Positions 17,639-26,045 of a DNA stretch of 64,000 bases are shown here, piece after piece. The stretch spans positions 55,931-119,930 of the forward strand of contig CALGLE010000019.1 of NCBI GenBank assembly GCA_937930305.1, written 5' to 3'. The notes beneath the pieces were generated by a model. The model was not told the origin of the DNA. It made no database searches and saw nothing but the letters and a program-made list of their open reading frames with translations. The position numbers and the translations under genes were made by a program. This DNA comes from an uncultured Granulosicoccaceae bacterium (lineage in GTDB: Bacteria > Pseudomonadota > Gammaproteobacteria > Granulosicoccales > Granulosicoccaceae). Numbering within the stretch: position 1 is the stretch's first letter; each line of letters starts with the position of its first letter.

Positions 17639-18445
17639 TTACCCCCAGAGCTGCAGCCCTGATTGTACGATTAGGCGCAGGCATATAATAAACAGAGCCA
17701 GTTGTACTAATCGATAGAACCACTGATCACTGAGTTTCTGAATGCCATATTTCCCAATCACCGTTCCAAGTAATGCAGCAGGCAGGTAAACAATCGATGT
17801 TTTAAGCATGTCGGACGTGAAAGGTTCAATCAATGAATAAGGAATTATCTTTGCGAAGTTAATCGTCGCAAACAATAGCGTGGTTGTGCCCGCAAACACC
17901 ATGCGCGGCATCTTCTGAGGCAAAGTGTATATTTGATAGGGCGGCGCACCCGCATGGGCGACAAAACTGGTAAAGCCAGAGAGCGTTCCCCAAAATAACC
18001 CAGCCTTTACCGACGGCTGCTTAGCCACAGTGTTCGAGGCTTTTGAAAACCAAGCATTTAAACAAAAACCAACACCTAGTAGCCCAATCAGTAAAGCGAC
18101 CATCGAATCAGACACAATACTGGCCGTGAGCCATCCGATGGTGACCCCTATGAGGCCAGCGGGAATTAAAATCATCAAATTGGATTTGTCAAAACTGGAT
18201 CGGTACAGATAAACCGCCACCAAGTCAGAAAGTATAAAAATGGGCAATACCAAAATAGCCGCTTTAATGGGCGACATTGTCAACGCCAACAGCGGCACCG
18301 CAATCATCCCAACACCGGGTAAACCGCCTTTAGATAGGCCAATGCAAAACGCTGCCACGGTGAGCGGCAGGTAAAGCGCTATGATTTGCTCCAAAATGGA
18401 TTCGCCGGGCTCAGTATCTGCGATTATAATAAGCCAGCTGGCCAA
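17639..18445 (-). CDS. TauE/SafE-family membrane transporter
   Basis: A 268-residue inner-membrane protein with about eight hydrophobic segments. The TauE/SafE signatures are present in the two half-repeats: GLSKGGLPGVGMIAVPLLAL near the N-terminus and GTLSGFTSFVAHAGAPPYQIY in the middle. Family members export sulfite, sulfoacetate or other small organosulfur anions. The start assigned is a TTG, since no ATG lies before the first conserved segment, and is uncertain. The neighbours give no clear substrate. Confidence 0.82.
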   Translation of the reverse strand: MASWLIIIADTEPGESILEQIIALYLPLTVAAFCIGLSKGGLPGVGMIAVPLLALTMSPIKAAILVLPIFILSDLVAVYLYRSSFDKSNLMILIPAGLIGVTIGWLTASIVSDSMVALLIGLLGVGFCLNAWFSKASNTVAKQPSVKAGLFWGTLSGFTSFVAHAGAPPYQIYTLPQKMPRMVFAGTTTLLFATINFAKIIPYSLIEPFTSDMLKTSIVYLPAALLGTVIGKYGIQKLSDQWFYRLVQLALFIICLRLIVQSGLQLWG

Positions 18446-18494
18446 AGTTTACGCAGCTGCAAACGGTTTTCACGAATATTAATCAGGGTATTTT

Positions 18495-19577
18495 ATGGAT
18501 CGGCTCCAACAGTTGCGTCTTAACATGAAACAGCAAGGCGTCGATCTTGTGGCTCTGGGCGCCGGCGCGCACTTGGCATGGCTGGTAGGCATTCGGCCTC
18601 ACGCTGATGAACGTCCCATGCTGTTGTTGGTGTCTCAAAGCTACATCGGATTCCTAATGCCGTCACTAGAAGCCGATAGCGTCCGTCAACACACCCAACT
18701 TCCCTTTCATACTTGGTCGGATGACGAAGGGCCTCAGCGGGCGTTGCAGGAGCTATTGCATGAAGCCAATGCGCTAGAGGCCACATCCTTAGTGTTGGAT
18801 GAGACCATGCGGGCTGATTTCGCTGCGTTGATACAAGACTTATTGCCCAATGCCTCCCGTCAATTCTGTGAATCCACTGTGGGTGCCTTACGCCTGATTA
18901 AAAGTAACGAAGAGTTTTCCCTGCTGAAAAAAAGTGCTTTGGTTGCTGATGCCGCCATGCAAAAAGCGTGGTCCTTAATGCAACCGGGCATGACAGAAAT
19001 TGACGTGGCTGATGCCATTCGAACGCACTTCACATCATGCTCAGCAAAACCGTTGTTTACTATTGTGGGTACAGGTGCAAACGGCGCATTTCCACACCAC
19101 ACTACCGGCAGCAGCGCAGTAGCGGAAGGCGATGCCATTGTGATGGATATTGGCGCGGCCTTGAATGGATATCCCAGTGACATCACTCGCAGCGCCGTGA
19201 TCGGTAACAAACCCAAAAACTATGATGAGATTCACGCAATCGTCAATGCCGCCGTAGAGGCCGCTTTAGAAGCTGCTAAACCGGGCGTGAAGGCTTGCGA
19301 CGTAGATTTGGCCGCCCGGGCGGTCATTGATCAAGCCGGTTACGGTGAATTTTTCATGCACCGTACAGGCCACGGTTTAGGGATTGAAATTCATGAACCT
19401 CCCTACATCACCGCAACATCACAAACGATGTTAGAAGAAGGCATGGTGTTCTCAATTGAACCCGGCATCTATCTACCCGGACGCTTCGGACTTCGTTTGG
19501 AAGATATCGTCATTCTTAGAGCCGATGGCCCTGAAATATTTTCAGAGTTATCACGTGATCCTTGCGTGATAACGTAA
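18495..19577 (+). CDS. M24-family metallopeptidase (Xaa-Pro aminopeptidase-like)
   Basis: A 360-residue pita-bread enzyme. An N-terminal creatinase-like domain covers about residues 1-125. The dinuclear metal site is complete: MDIGAALNGYPSDITR (two Asp), HRTGHGLGIEIHEPP (His), FSIEPGIY (Glu) and LRLEDIVI (Glu). Such proteins cleave Xaa-Pro peptides, though some members act on creatine or other small substrates. It stands alone, divergent from the TauE gene and convergent with the epimerase-like gene. The exact substrate cannot be told from the sequence. Confidence 0.85.
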   Translation: MDRLQQLRLNMKQQGVDLVALGAGAHLAWLVGIRPHADERPMLLLVSQSYIGFLMPSLEADSVRQHTQLPFHTWSDDEGPQRALQELLHEANALEATSLVLDETMRADFAALIQDLLPNASRQFCESTVGALRLIKSNEEFSLLKKSALVADAAMQKAWSLMQPGMTEIDVADAIRTHFTSCSAKPLFTIVGTGANGAFPHHTTGSSAVAEGDAIVMDIGAALNGYPSDITRSAVIGNKPKNYDEIHAIVNAAVEAALEAAKPGVKACDVDLAARAVIDQAGYGEFFMHRTGHGLGIEIHEPPYITATSQTMLEEGMVFSIEPGIYLPGRFGLRLEDIVILRADGPEIFSELSRDPCVIT

Positions 19578-19602
19578 CTGCTTAACTGCCTAAAGAGACA
19601 CA

Positions 19603-19634
19603 GCGAAGAAAATATCTGATCACGTTTTCTTCGC
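19603..19634. terminator. Convergent terminator overlapping the 3' end of the SDR gene
   Basis: GCGAAGAAAA (19603-19612) and TTTTCTTCGC (19625-19634) form a perfect 10-bp stem with a 12-base loop and A/T flanks on both sides. It includes the last codons of the minus-strand gene and can act in both directions. Confidence 0.75.
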
Positions 19635-20456
19635 ATCCTGCACGATGTCCATGTGCGCCAAGCCGCTATCGCCAGGCGTAACAGCAGCGAAGGGGCCACC
19701 GTGATACAAAAACGTAGGGTCGTTTAAATTTTGCAGCGGTTCTTTGGCTAAAATCTCTTTGGCAAATTGCTCCGCATTGTCTTTTGGACGGTAGCCCAGA
19801 AATTGCGCGTTTGTATTGTCCACCGGCGATCGATCATTATCGGACACCCCATACACCACACTAAAACCTGTTGTGGGTGTGTCGATAGAACGCTCAACCA
19901 ACTGAATAAGATCGTCATAGGACAACCAAGAACCCAGCGCCCTTGCGCTGGTGACCTGAGCACAAGATAAAATTCTTAAGCAAACCGATTCCAACTGAAA
20001 TTTATCCCAATAAAGTGAACCCAAATCTTCGGCAAAACATTTGGCTAAGCCGTAGAACGTATCTGGCTTGTGTGCCACGTCGGTGCCGATGCGTTCCATT
20101 CTAGGGTGCATGCCGACTGCATGAATTGAACTGGCATAAACTACGCGGCGCAACTGATGCTGGCGTGCGGCTTCCCATACGTTGTAAGCACCCACGATGT
20201 TAGATTGTAAGATATTTGAGAACGGAGCTTCATCGCCAATAGCTCCAAAATGCACGACCATATCCGCACCTTCAAGCACCGCAGAGATTTGTTCTAGATT
20301 AGCCAGATCCGCTTTCACGTAGGTTTCGTTTTTATAGGTGTTTCCCACGTTATCGGCTATATCGGTAGAGACCAGCGTTTCCGCCATATCACACAAAGGC
20401 TCGCGAAGATAAGATCCGAGTCGGCCCGCAGCACCCGTTAGCACTAATTTTTTCAT
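19620..20456 (-). CDS. NAD-dependent SDR, uronate-dehydrogenase-like
   Basis: A 278-residue extended SDR. The Rossmann loop is TGAAGRLG at residues 7-14 and the catalytic YxxxK is in YGLAKCFAEDL. It resembles Agrobacterium uronate dehydrogenase (oxidises glucuronate and galacturonate to aldaric lactones) in VYASSIHAVG, in the WLSYDDLIQLVE segment and in the final FLGYRPKDNAE. No other uronate genes adjoin it, so the sugar acid is uncertain, but the enolase-superfamily dehydratase and TRAP operon 18 kb away would fit a sugar-acid route. Confidence 0.75.
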   Translation of the reverse strand: MKKLVLTGAAGRLGSYLREPLCDMAETLVSTDIADNVGNTYKNETYVKADLANLEQISAVLEGADMVVHFGAIGDEAPFSNILQSNIVGAYNVWEAARQHQLRRVVYASSIHAVGMHPRMERIGTDVAHKPDTFYGLAKCFAEDLGSLYWDKFQLESVCLRILSCAQVTSARALGSWLSYDDLIQLVERSIDTPTTGFSVVYGVSDNDRSPVDNTNAQFLGYRPKDNAEQFAKEILAKEPLQNLNDPTFLYHGGPFAAVTPGDSGLAHMDIVQDAKKT

Positions 20457-20635
20457 AAGGCAATGACAGTTCCATGTGGTTTAACTGAGGCAAAAGTTTA
20501 TAGGAAAAGCACTCAATATGGGCCTATTAAGTCACGAGTCAGCAAAGATTTAGCCTATTCATCTCTTCAGGGCATAAATAGCGCAATTGGATATTCCCGT
20601 TGAACAATTATCGTGCTAAACAGAACGCTTAACTA

Positions 20636-21643
20636 ATGGCATTTTCGGAAACGAGAGTAAGAGCTTTGAAACTAAGCGAACGTCAAATAAACGATTTTGA
20701 GCGTGATGGGTTTTTAATTCTCAACGATGTGTTGTCAGAATCTGATCGCGCACCTATCTACGCAGAATACGAAGCCTTGGTGGATCAAATCGCTAGGGAT
20801 AGAAACCATATCCATTCAGAATGGCACACCTTGACCTTTGAACAACGCTTTACGCACTTAATAGCGACAGACCCAGCAGCCTATGAATTCTTAGACATTT
20901 CACTTCCCCTATCCAACGCGCTGACCCAGGCATCAGGAATGCACACCGGCCCGGCCGTTTTCAACCTAATCACACACCCAAATTTACTTGACATCGCAGA
21001 GTCCATTGTTGGGCCCGACGTGGTCTCTAACCCCGTGCAACATGTGCGAATAAAGCCACCGGAAAATGCGCTGAATGATCAAGGACGTGGCAATTCGAAT
21101 ATGGCACGTACCGGATGGCATCAAGATGCTGCGGTTTTGCTAGAACACGCCGAACAATCCCCCATTCTTACTGTTTGGGTGGCAATGAGCGATGCCACTT
21201 CTGAAATGGGGTGCATGCATGCGGTACCGGGGAGTCACCGCTGGCCCCAATTGGGCCAACACTGCCCGGGCAAATCTGGCGCTGGAGAAATTTACATTCC
21301 AAAGCCCTTAGTGGAAGAATACGAAGTAGAAAATTTAGCCGTCCGTGCAGGCGGTGTTGTCCTGCTGCATAAAAACACCTGGCACGGCGCAGGTCCAAAC
21401 CAATCCGATCGCTTACGCTGGAGCTTTGATTTACGCTATCAGCCCCCCAGCTACGCCACCGGTCGCGAGTGCTTTCCAGAATTTTACGCGCGCTCAAAAC
21501 ATCACCCCGAACGGGTAATTTCTCACCCCTCCCAATGGGTTAAACTTTGGCAAACAGCGCGAGAAAATATTGGTAACGGTGTCACCCAGGCTGTGTTCAA
21601 TGAGCGTTGGGAAAAGTTTCGTAATGATCCACTATGCGCATAA
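20636..21643 (+). CDS. Phytanoyl-CoA dioxygenase (PhyH) family oxygenase
   Basis: A 335-residue 2-oxoglutarate/Fe(II) enzyme. The iron triad is His162 and Asp164 in TGWHQDAAVL and His250 in NTWHGAG, with Arg259 or Arg261 nearby for 2-oxoglutarate. MHAVPGSHRWPQ is typical of PhyH proteins. In bacteria this family includes PhnY, which hydroxylates phosphonates, as well as ectoine and other hydroxylases. It is followed after about 100 bases by an HD-domain gene carrying a diiron ligand set, the same pairing as PhnY with PhnZ, so a two-step oxygenase pathway is plausible. The true substrate is unknown. Confidence 0.8.
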   Translation: MAFSETRVRALKLSERQINDFERDGFLILNDVLSESDRAPIYAEYEALVDQIARDRNHIHSEWHTLTFEQRFTHLIATDPAAYEFLDISLPLSNALTQASGMHTGPAVFNLITHPNLLDIAESIVGPDVVSNPVQHVRIKPPENALNDQGRGNSNMARTGWHQDAAVLLEHAEQSPILTVWVAMSDATSEMGCMHAVPGSHRWPQLGQHCPGKSGAGEIYIPKPLVEEYEVENLAVRAGGVVLLHKNTWHGAGPNQSDRLRWSFDLRYQPPSYATGRECFPEFYARSKHHPERVISHPSQWVKLWQTARENIGNGVTQAVFNERWEKFRNDPLCA

Positions 21644-21748
21644 GTGCGTGCTGTGCACATAGCATCAATTTTTACACTTCACTCGAATGGTGTGAATCAC
21701 ACATACCACGCCTTATATCCAAAAAAACATGACAAAACAGAGGCATTC

Positions 21749-22318
21749 ATGGAAACCGTCAGTTTTACTCGCATGCAAGATGGTACTTCACAGGACTATG
21801 AGTTACTTGAAACACTGGAAGTGGAATACGCCAAAGGCCTACCGGTCAGAATAGAATCTGCGCTAGCAAACTTAGCCAATTCTTTTAGTGGTTATCAGGT
21901 AAACCGTTTAGAACACTCTTTGCAATCGGCCACTCGCGCATACCGAGATAATCGATCCGTCGATTATGTGGTCGCGGCCTTAATTCATGATATCGGTGAT
22001 GAGCTTGCCCCGTTCAGCCACAGTGAAATGGCGGCCTCAATTATTCGCCCCTACGTCAGTGAAAAACTCTATTGGATCATAAAAACCCACGGCGTTTTTC
22101 AAATGTATTACTACGGTGACCAATGCGGGATGGATAAAAACACACGGGAACGTTTCCGAAGCAATCCTTGGTTTGACGAGGCGGTGGAGTTTTGCGAAAA
22201 ATACGATGAAAATTGCTTTGATCCGAATTACGAGAGTGAATCCCTTGATTATTTTCGACCGATGTTGGAAGAAGTGTTCACGCGTGAACCTACGTTTGGT
22301 GAAAGGGGCAGCGAGTAA
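21749..22318 (+). CDS. HD-domain protein, candidate mixed-valent diiron oxygenase (PhnZ/TmpB-like)
   Basis: A 189-residue HD protein from the ATG at 21749, preceded by GAGG. Six candidate diiron ligands are in order: His56 (RLEHSLQ), His80-Asp81 (LIHDIGD), His91 (FSHSEM), His114 (KTHG) and Asp153 (EKYDEN). This matches the four-His, two-Asp set of myo-inositol oxygenase and PhnZ, not just a phosphohydrolase HD pair. At the positions of the PhnZ substrate-contact residues (Tyr24 and Glu27, from memory) this protein has Phe46 and Tyr49, so a different substrate is likely. It probably acts on the product of the PhyH enzyme upstream. An HD phosphohydrolase is the alternative. Confidence 0.75.
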   Translation: METVSFTRMQDGTSQDYELLETLEVEYAKGLPVRIESALANLANSFSGYQVNRLEHSLQSATRAYRDNRSVDYVVAALIHDIGDELAPFSHSEMAASIIRPYVSEKLYWIIKTHGVFQMYYYGDQCGMDKNTRERFRSNPWFDEAVEFCEKYDENCFDPNYESESLDYFRPMLEEVFTREPTFGERGSE

Positions 22319-22378
22319 GTCAGGATATGCAGTGGCACCGCAATATGCCAGACCGATTCAAAGCCTCACGAGATATCA

Positions 22379-23080
22379 ATGATTGAAGAACCCACCGCTT
22401 TAACCATTAGAAAGCATTGGCCCAGGCCAAGCAGCGATCAAGTGCGTGCGCTAAGCAGTGTGCCTACCAGTTTCATTGCGGACGCCTTGGGCGGAGGCGG
22501 TGCGATGGATATGCGCATTAAACTTTTAGGTGATGCGAATGATTTTCCTCGCTGTGCAGCAGGCCCTGCGGTAACAACCGATAACGGGCCTGGTGATGTG
22601 CTGGGTACCCTAGCAGCTATTACAAAAATACAATCTGGAGACGTACTGGTAGCTGGGTTTAGCGCACACCAAGGCTGCGCGGCTGCCGGCGATCGCGTTA
22701 TGGGTATGCTGAAAAATGCGGGCGGTGCGGCGCTGGTGACGGACGGTCCTGTCCGAGACTACGCTGGCATCGTGGATGTGGGTTTACCCGTGTGGTGTAC
22801 TGGCTTGAACCCCGCATCCCCGTTCTCTTCCGGCCCGGCGACCGTTGGCTTGCCCGTCAACCTGGGTGGGCAGCAAGTGTGTAGTGGCGACTTAATTGTT
22901 GCAGATACCGACGGTGTGGTTGTTGTGCCCTATGAAAAAATTGATGCGGTGATTGTACGAATTGATGCGATAAAAACGTTGGAAGCAACACTGGATGCCG
23001 AAGTGGAACAAGGCCTGAAAACGCCCGATGCCATATTAGAACTGCTCGACGGGCCTCAAACGACTTATATAGATGTGTAG
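22379..23080 (+). CDS. RraA-family protein (aldolase/decarboxylase-like)
   Basis: A 233-residue protein of the RraA/HMG aldolase fold. The typical GGAALVTDGPVRDY block (Mg2+ and substrate site) and the GDLIVADTDGVVVVP block are both present. Members either cleave 4-hydroxy-4-methyl-2-oxoglutarate-type acids and decarboxylate oxaloacetate, or (RraA proper) inhibit RNase E. This one is longer than RraA (about 160) and carries the catalytic Arg-Asp, so an enzyme is more likely. It follows the PhyH/HD pair in the same direction after 60 bases. Confidence 0.8.
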   Translation: MIEEPTALTIRKHWPRPSSDQVRALSSVPTSFIADALGGGGAMDMRIKLLGDANDFPRCAAGPAVTTDNGPGDVLGTLAAITKIQSGDVLVAGFSAHQGCAAAGDRVMGMLKNAGGAALVTDGPVRDYAGIVDVGLPVWCTGLNPASPFSSGPATVGLPVNLGGQQVCSGDLIVADTDGVVVVPYEKIDAVIVRIDAIKTLEATLDAEVEQGLKTPDAILELLDGPQTTYIDV

Positions 23081-23117
23081 CGTGTATAAGAACACACCAA
23101 AATCGTCCCATTTTTAA

Positions 23118-24467
23118 CTAGAGTTCATCTCCCGCACGCCACTCGCCCCAACGAATAAACGCGTTTGCCCCCATGGACGCGAAGGGTTTACTCGGCAGCG
23201 GTATCGGCTCAGCACGCGCGCTCAAGTCATCGATAAGTTCGTTACTTTCGCCACTGGCCATTTCCGCGGCAAGTTTTCCAGCAATGGTACCTTTCGCAGT
23301 ACCCAGACCATTCTGACAACAGGCGGCAACGAGTCCATCATCAATTTCACCAAACACAGGTACATCGTTTCGACTCAAACACAAACGCCCTCCCCAACGA
23401 TAAGCCATTTTTACATCACTGAGCATAGGAAATCGATAAGCAAAAGAACGGTCATGTGTGCGCGATACAGAACTCAGCCAAGAACGGCGCACTTGTAGGG
23501 TGGGATCAAAACTCACCCGATTTCGAACCACGATTCGGTCTCCTCCAGTACCACTGATTCGCCTCACCGTCGTGCCCATAGGATCAGCCGGTGTCAAAGA
23601 CCAGCGTGAATGCCCACCTAGTCGTTGCATTTGTTCAGGCGTCAGCGCTTCCGTCATCGAACCATAAGTATGAATGTGCATCAGTTGATTGGTGTAGTAA
23701 CCAAAGCTTTCCAAATGTCCATTCACCGCTAGAATGACTTTTGCACAGGACACTCGCCCGTTCGGACATTGGATACACCAACCCCCACGTTGTTTACGAA
23801 CTTCCACCGCTGGAGAACCTTCATACAAAACCACATTCTGATTTTCTATAGCCTGTGCCAAGCCTCGAATAAATAAAGCAGGTTGTATCATTGCCGTGCC
23901 AGGCGTAAATATGCCGTTAAGATACACATCAGACCCAGTAAGTTTTTTCATCGCGCGACGATCAAGCACATCAAACGGCTCAGAAAGATGGGTTAAGTAG
24001 TTTGCATAGTCTTCATTGTGCGCCCGACCTTTCTGAGTGACAGCGCCATTAATTTTCCCAGACAGGGCAATGGTTTCATCCGAAAAGTTAAAATCGTTTT
24101 TCGCCGCCATCGCATAATCAATACCAGCACGGTTTAGTTTAATGTCCGATTTGTCGCTGTTGATCGCGCCACTGTAGTTGTTGGATGTTAGAACATGCGG
24201 CAGGTCAATCATAAAGCCTGAATTTCGGCCCGCAGGACCTTGTGCGATACCGCCGGCTTCCAGCACCACTATGTGATCTGTGGGGTGCAATTCTGACAAT
24301 CTTCGAGCTGCGGATAAACCGGTAAAACCTGCGCCAACAATCACCCAATCCGCTGTGACTGCATCACACAAAGAAGGCCTAGGTTGTTCACGAACCAATA
24401 GCTCGTTCCAGGCCGCAGGGCCCGGGTCCAATGGCAAGCGTTCGACTCGGCGTATGAATTCACTCAT
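23118..24467 (-). CDS. FAD-dependent amine/amino-acid oxidoreductase (DAO family)
   Basis: A 449-residue flavoprotein of the glycine oxidase/DadA/PuuB group. The FAD-binding loop is VIVGAGFTGLSAARRL at about residue 44, followed by AGRNSGFMID, which is common in gamma-glutamylputrescine oxidase-like proteins. The C-terminal GRLCLSRNDVPVFGE and CCQNGLGTAKGT blocks close the flavin site. I start it at the ATG at 24467 (a TTG at 24470 directly abuts the MttB stop). It is the last gene of a five-gene operon and probably oxidises a secondary amine or amino acid made by the MttB-family protein; this is inference. Confidence 0.8.
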   Translation of the reverse strand: MSEFIRRVERLPLDPGPAAWNELLVREQPRPSLCDAVTADWVIVGAGFTGLSAARRLSELHPTDHIVVLEAGGIAQGPAGRNSGFMIDLPHVLTSNNYSGAINSDKSDIKLNRAGIDYAMAAKNDFNFSDETIALSGKINGAVTQKGRAHNEDYANYLTHLSEPFDVLDRRAMKKLTGSDVYLNGIFTPGTAMIQPALFIRGLAQAIENQNVVLYEGSPAVEVRKQRGGWCIQCPNGRVSCAKVILAVNGHLESFGYYTNQLMHIHTYGSMTEALTPEQMQRLGGHSRWSLTPADPMGTTVRRISGTGGDRIVVRNRVSFDPTLQVRRSWLSSVSRTHDRSFAYRFPMLSDVKMAYRWGGRLCLSRNDVPVFGEIDDGLVAACCQNGLGTAKGTIAGKLAAEMASGESNELIDDLSARAEPIPLPSKPFASMGANAFIRWGEWRAGDEL

Positions 24468-24470
24468 CAA

Positions 24471-26045
24471 TCAGTGTTCGGTGTTCAAAGCATCGATCGC
24501 CGGAATTTCCCGCTCACGCCGGGCAATGTAGTCGAGTAAAGCCTCATTCACCGCTTCATCCAACTTGGGTTCAACGTAGTTGTCTAGTAACCCCTTGGCT
24601 TCGGCTAGCGCACGTTCTGTAATGTCCTTGCTGCCATCAGCCACCCATTGTTCGTACGAATTATTATCAAACAATCGCGGCATAAAAAACGCTTCTTTAA
24701 AGGTTTCCAAGGTGTGTTTATGCCCCAAGTAATGCCCACCGGGTCCAATGTCGCGTACCGCAGACAACGCTTCGTCAAAGTCACCCCACTGAACCCCCTC
24801 GCTCATGCGGTATGCCATGGCACATTGTTCAGCGTCCACCACAAACTTTGCCATTGAACAATGCATACCCGCTTCGTTCCAACCAGCAGAGTGCCACAGA
24901 TAGTTAGCCCCGGACAACATGACGGCCATTAGCGTGGTGGCACTTTCGTAACCGGCTTGCGCGTCGAAGGTTTTCGCACCGCCTAATGTGTTTGATGTAC
25001 GCCACGGTACATCATAGTAACGGGCCATTTGCCCAATCATAAAATTCATTAAACTGATTTCAGGCGTTCCTGCCATGGGTGCACCTGAGGCCATCGACAC
25101 CGTCGATAAGTAGTGTCCATAAATTGCCGGGCATCCCTTTCTAACCACTTGTGTGTATGCCAGTGCAGACAATGCTTCGGCATTAAGCTGCGCCACAGCC
25201 GCAGCCGTGGACGCTGGTGTGTTTGCTCCACCCAATACAAAGGGTGAACACAACACCGGTTGGTTGCGCCGATTGAATGCACGCATAGCTGACAGCATGG
25301 TTTCATCCCACACCAATGGCGAGTTGCCATTGCAGTTACCTGTTACCACCGGATGAGTTTCTAGAAATTCGTCACCGAACAAAATACCGCACATTTCCAG
25401 TACATCTTCTGCATTCTTACCAGATGTCGTCATGCCCATGAACGTTTTATCAGAATACTTCATGGATGAATAGGTAATGCGTAAGTGCCGATGAGATACC
25501 ACATGATCCATCGGTTCAACGATGTGATGTGCACTGGAATGCATTGCTGGCAACATGTGCGATAACTTATGAAAATTCGCTAAGTCATCCAGTGTTGGGT
25601 TGCGTCGTTTATCCTCTAAATCTCTTAAGTACGGGGCACCCGTCATTGGAATGAACATACTGTGCTCATTTCCAAACGGCAAATTATGCTGTGGATTCCG
25701 CGCGTGATAGGTAAATTCTGAAGGAATTGATTTAATAAGTTCTCGCACCAGTGCTCGGTCTAAATGCACTCGGTCTCCGTCGCGAACATCAGCGCCAACG
25801 GATTTCCAATGCGCAATCGCTTCATCATCGCGAAACACCACACCCACTTCTTCCAAAATATCCAAAGAAGCGGCATCAATTTTTTCAATTTGTTCCGCTG
25901 AAAGCGGTTCTGTTAACGGTAACTGCCGCTTAAGTGCGGGCAACATCTTCGTATCACGCTGCTGGCGTTTTTTTCTTAACGCCGCTCGCCCACCGCGACG
26001 AGTCCGACCTTCCATTAATTCAGGTCTGGATTTTTCTGTGCTCAT
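24471..26045 (-). CDS. MttB-family (trimethylamine methyltransferase-like) protein without pyrrolysine
   Basis: A 524-residue protein of COG5598. The N-terminus is the basic RTRRGGRAALRKKRQQR stretch common in proteobacterial members, and the body contains the TIM-barrel signatures SSAHHIVEPMD, LGGANTPASTAAAV and HSAGWNEAGMHCSM. There is no in-frame amber codon, so it belongs to the non-pyrrolysine group, whose characterised members demethylate glycine betaine, proline betaine, carnitine or similar quaternary amines by passing methyl to a corrinoid protein. No corrinoid protein or reductive activator is coded nearby. Its start overlaps the aldehyde dehydrogenase stop (ATGA). Substrate and methyl acceptor are unknown. 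Confidence 0.82.
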   Translation of the reverse strand: MSTEKSRPELMEGRTRRGGRAALRKKRQQRDTKMLPALKRQLPLTEPLSAEQIEKIDAASLDILEEVGVVFRDDEAIAHWKSVGADVRDGDRVHLDRALVRELIKSIPSEFTYHARNPQHNLPFGNEHSMFIPMTGAPYLRDLEDKRRNPTLDDLANFHKLSHMLPAMHSSAHHIVEPMDHVVSHRHLRITYSSMKYSDKTFMGMTTSGKNAEDVLEMCGILFGDEFLETHPVVTGNCNGNSPLVWDETMLSAMRAFNRRNQPVLCSPFVLGGANTPASTAAAVAQLNAEALSALAYTQVVRKGCPAIYGHYLSTVSMASGAPMAGTPEISLMNFMIGQMARYYDVPWRTSNTLGGAKTFDAQAGYESATTLMAVMLSGANYLWHSAGWNEAGMHCSMAKFVVDAEQCAMAYRMSEGVQWGDFDEALSAVRDIGPGGHYLGHKHTLETFKEAFFMPRLFDNNSYEQWVADGSKDITERALAEAKGLLDNYVEPKLDEAVNEALLDYIARREREIPAIDALNTEH

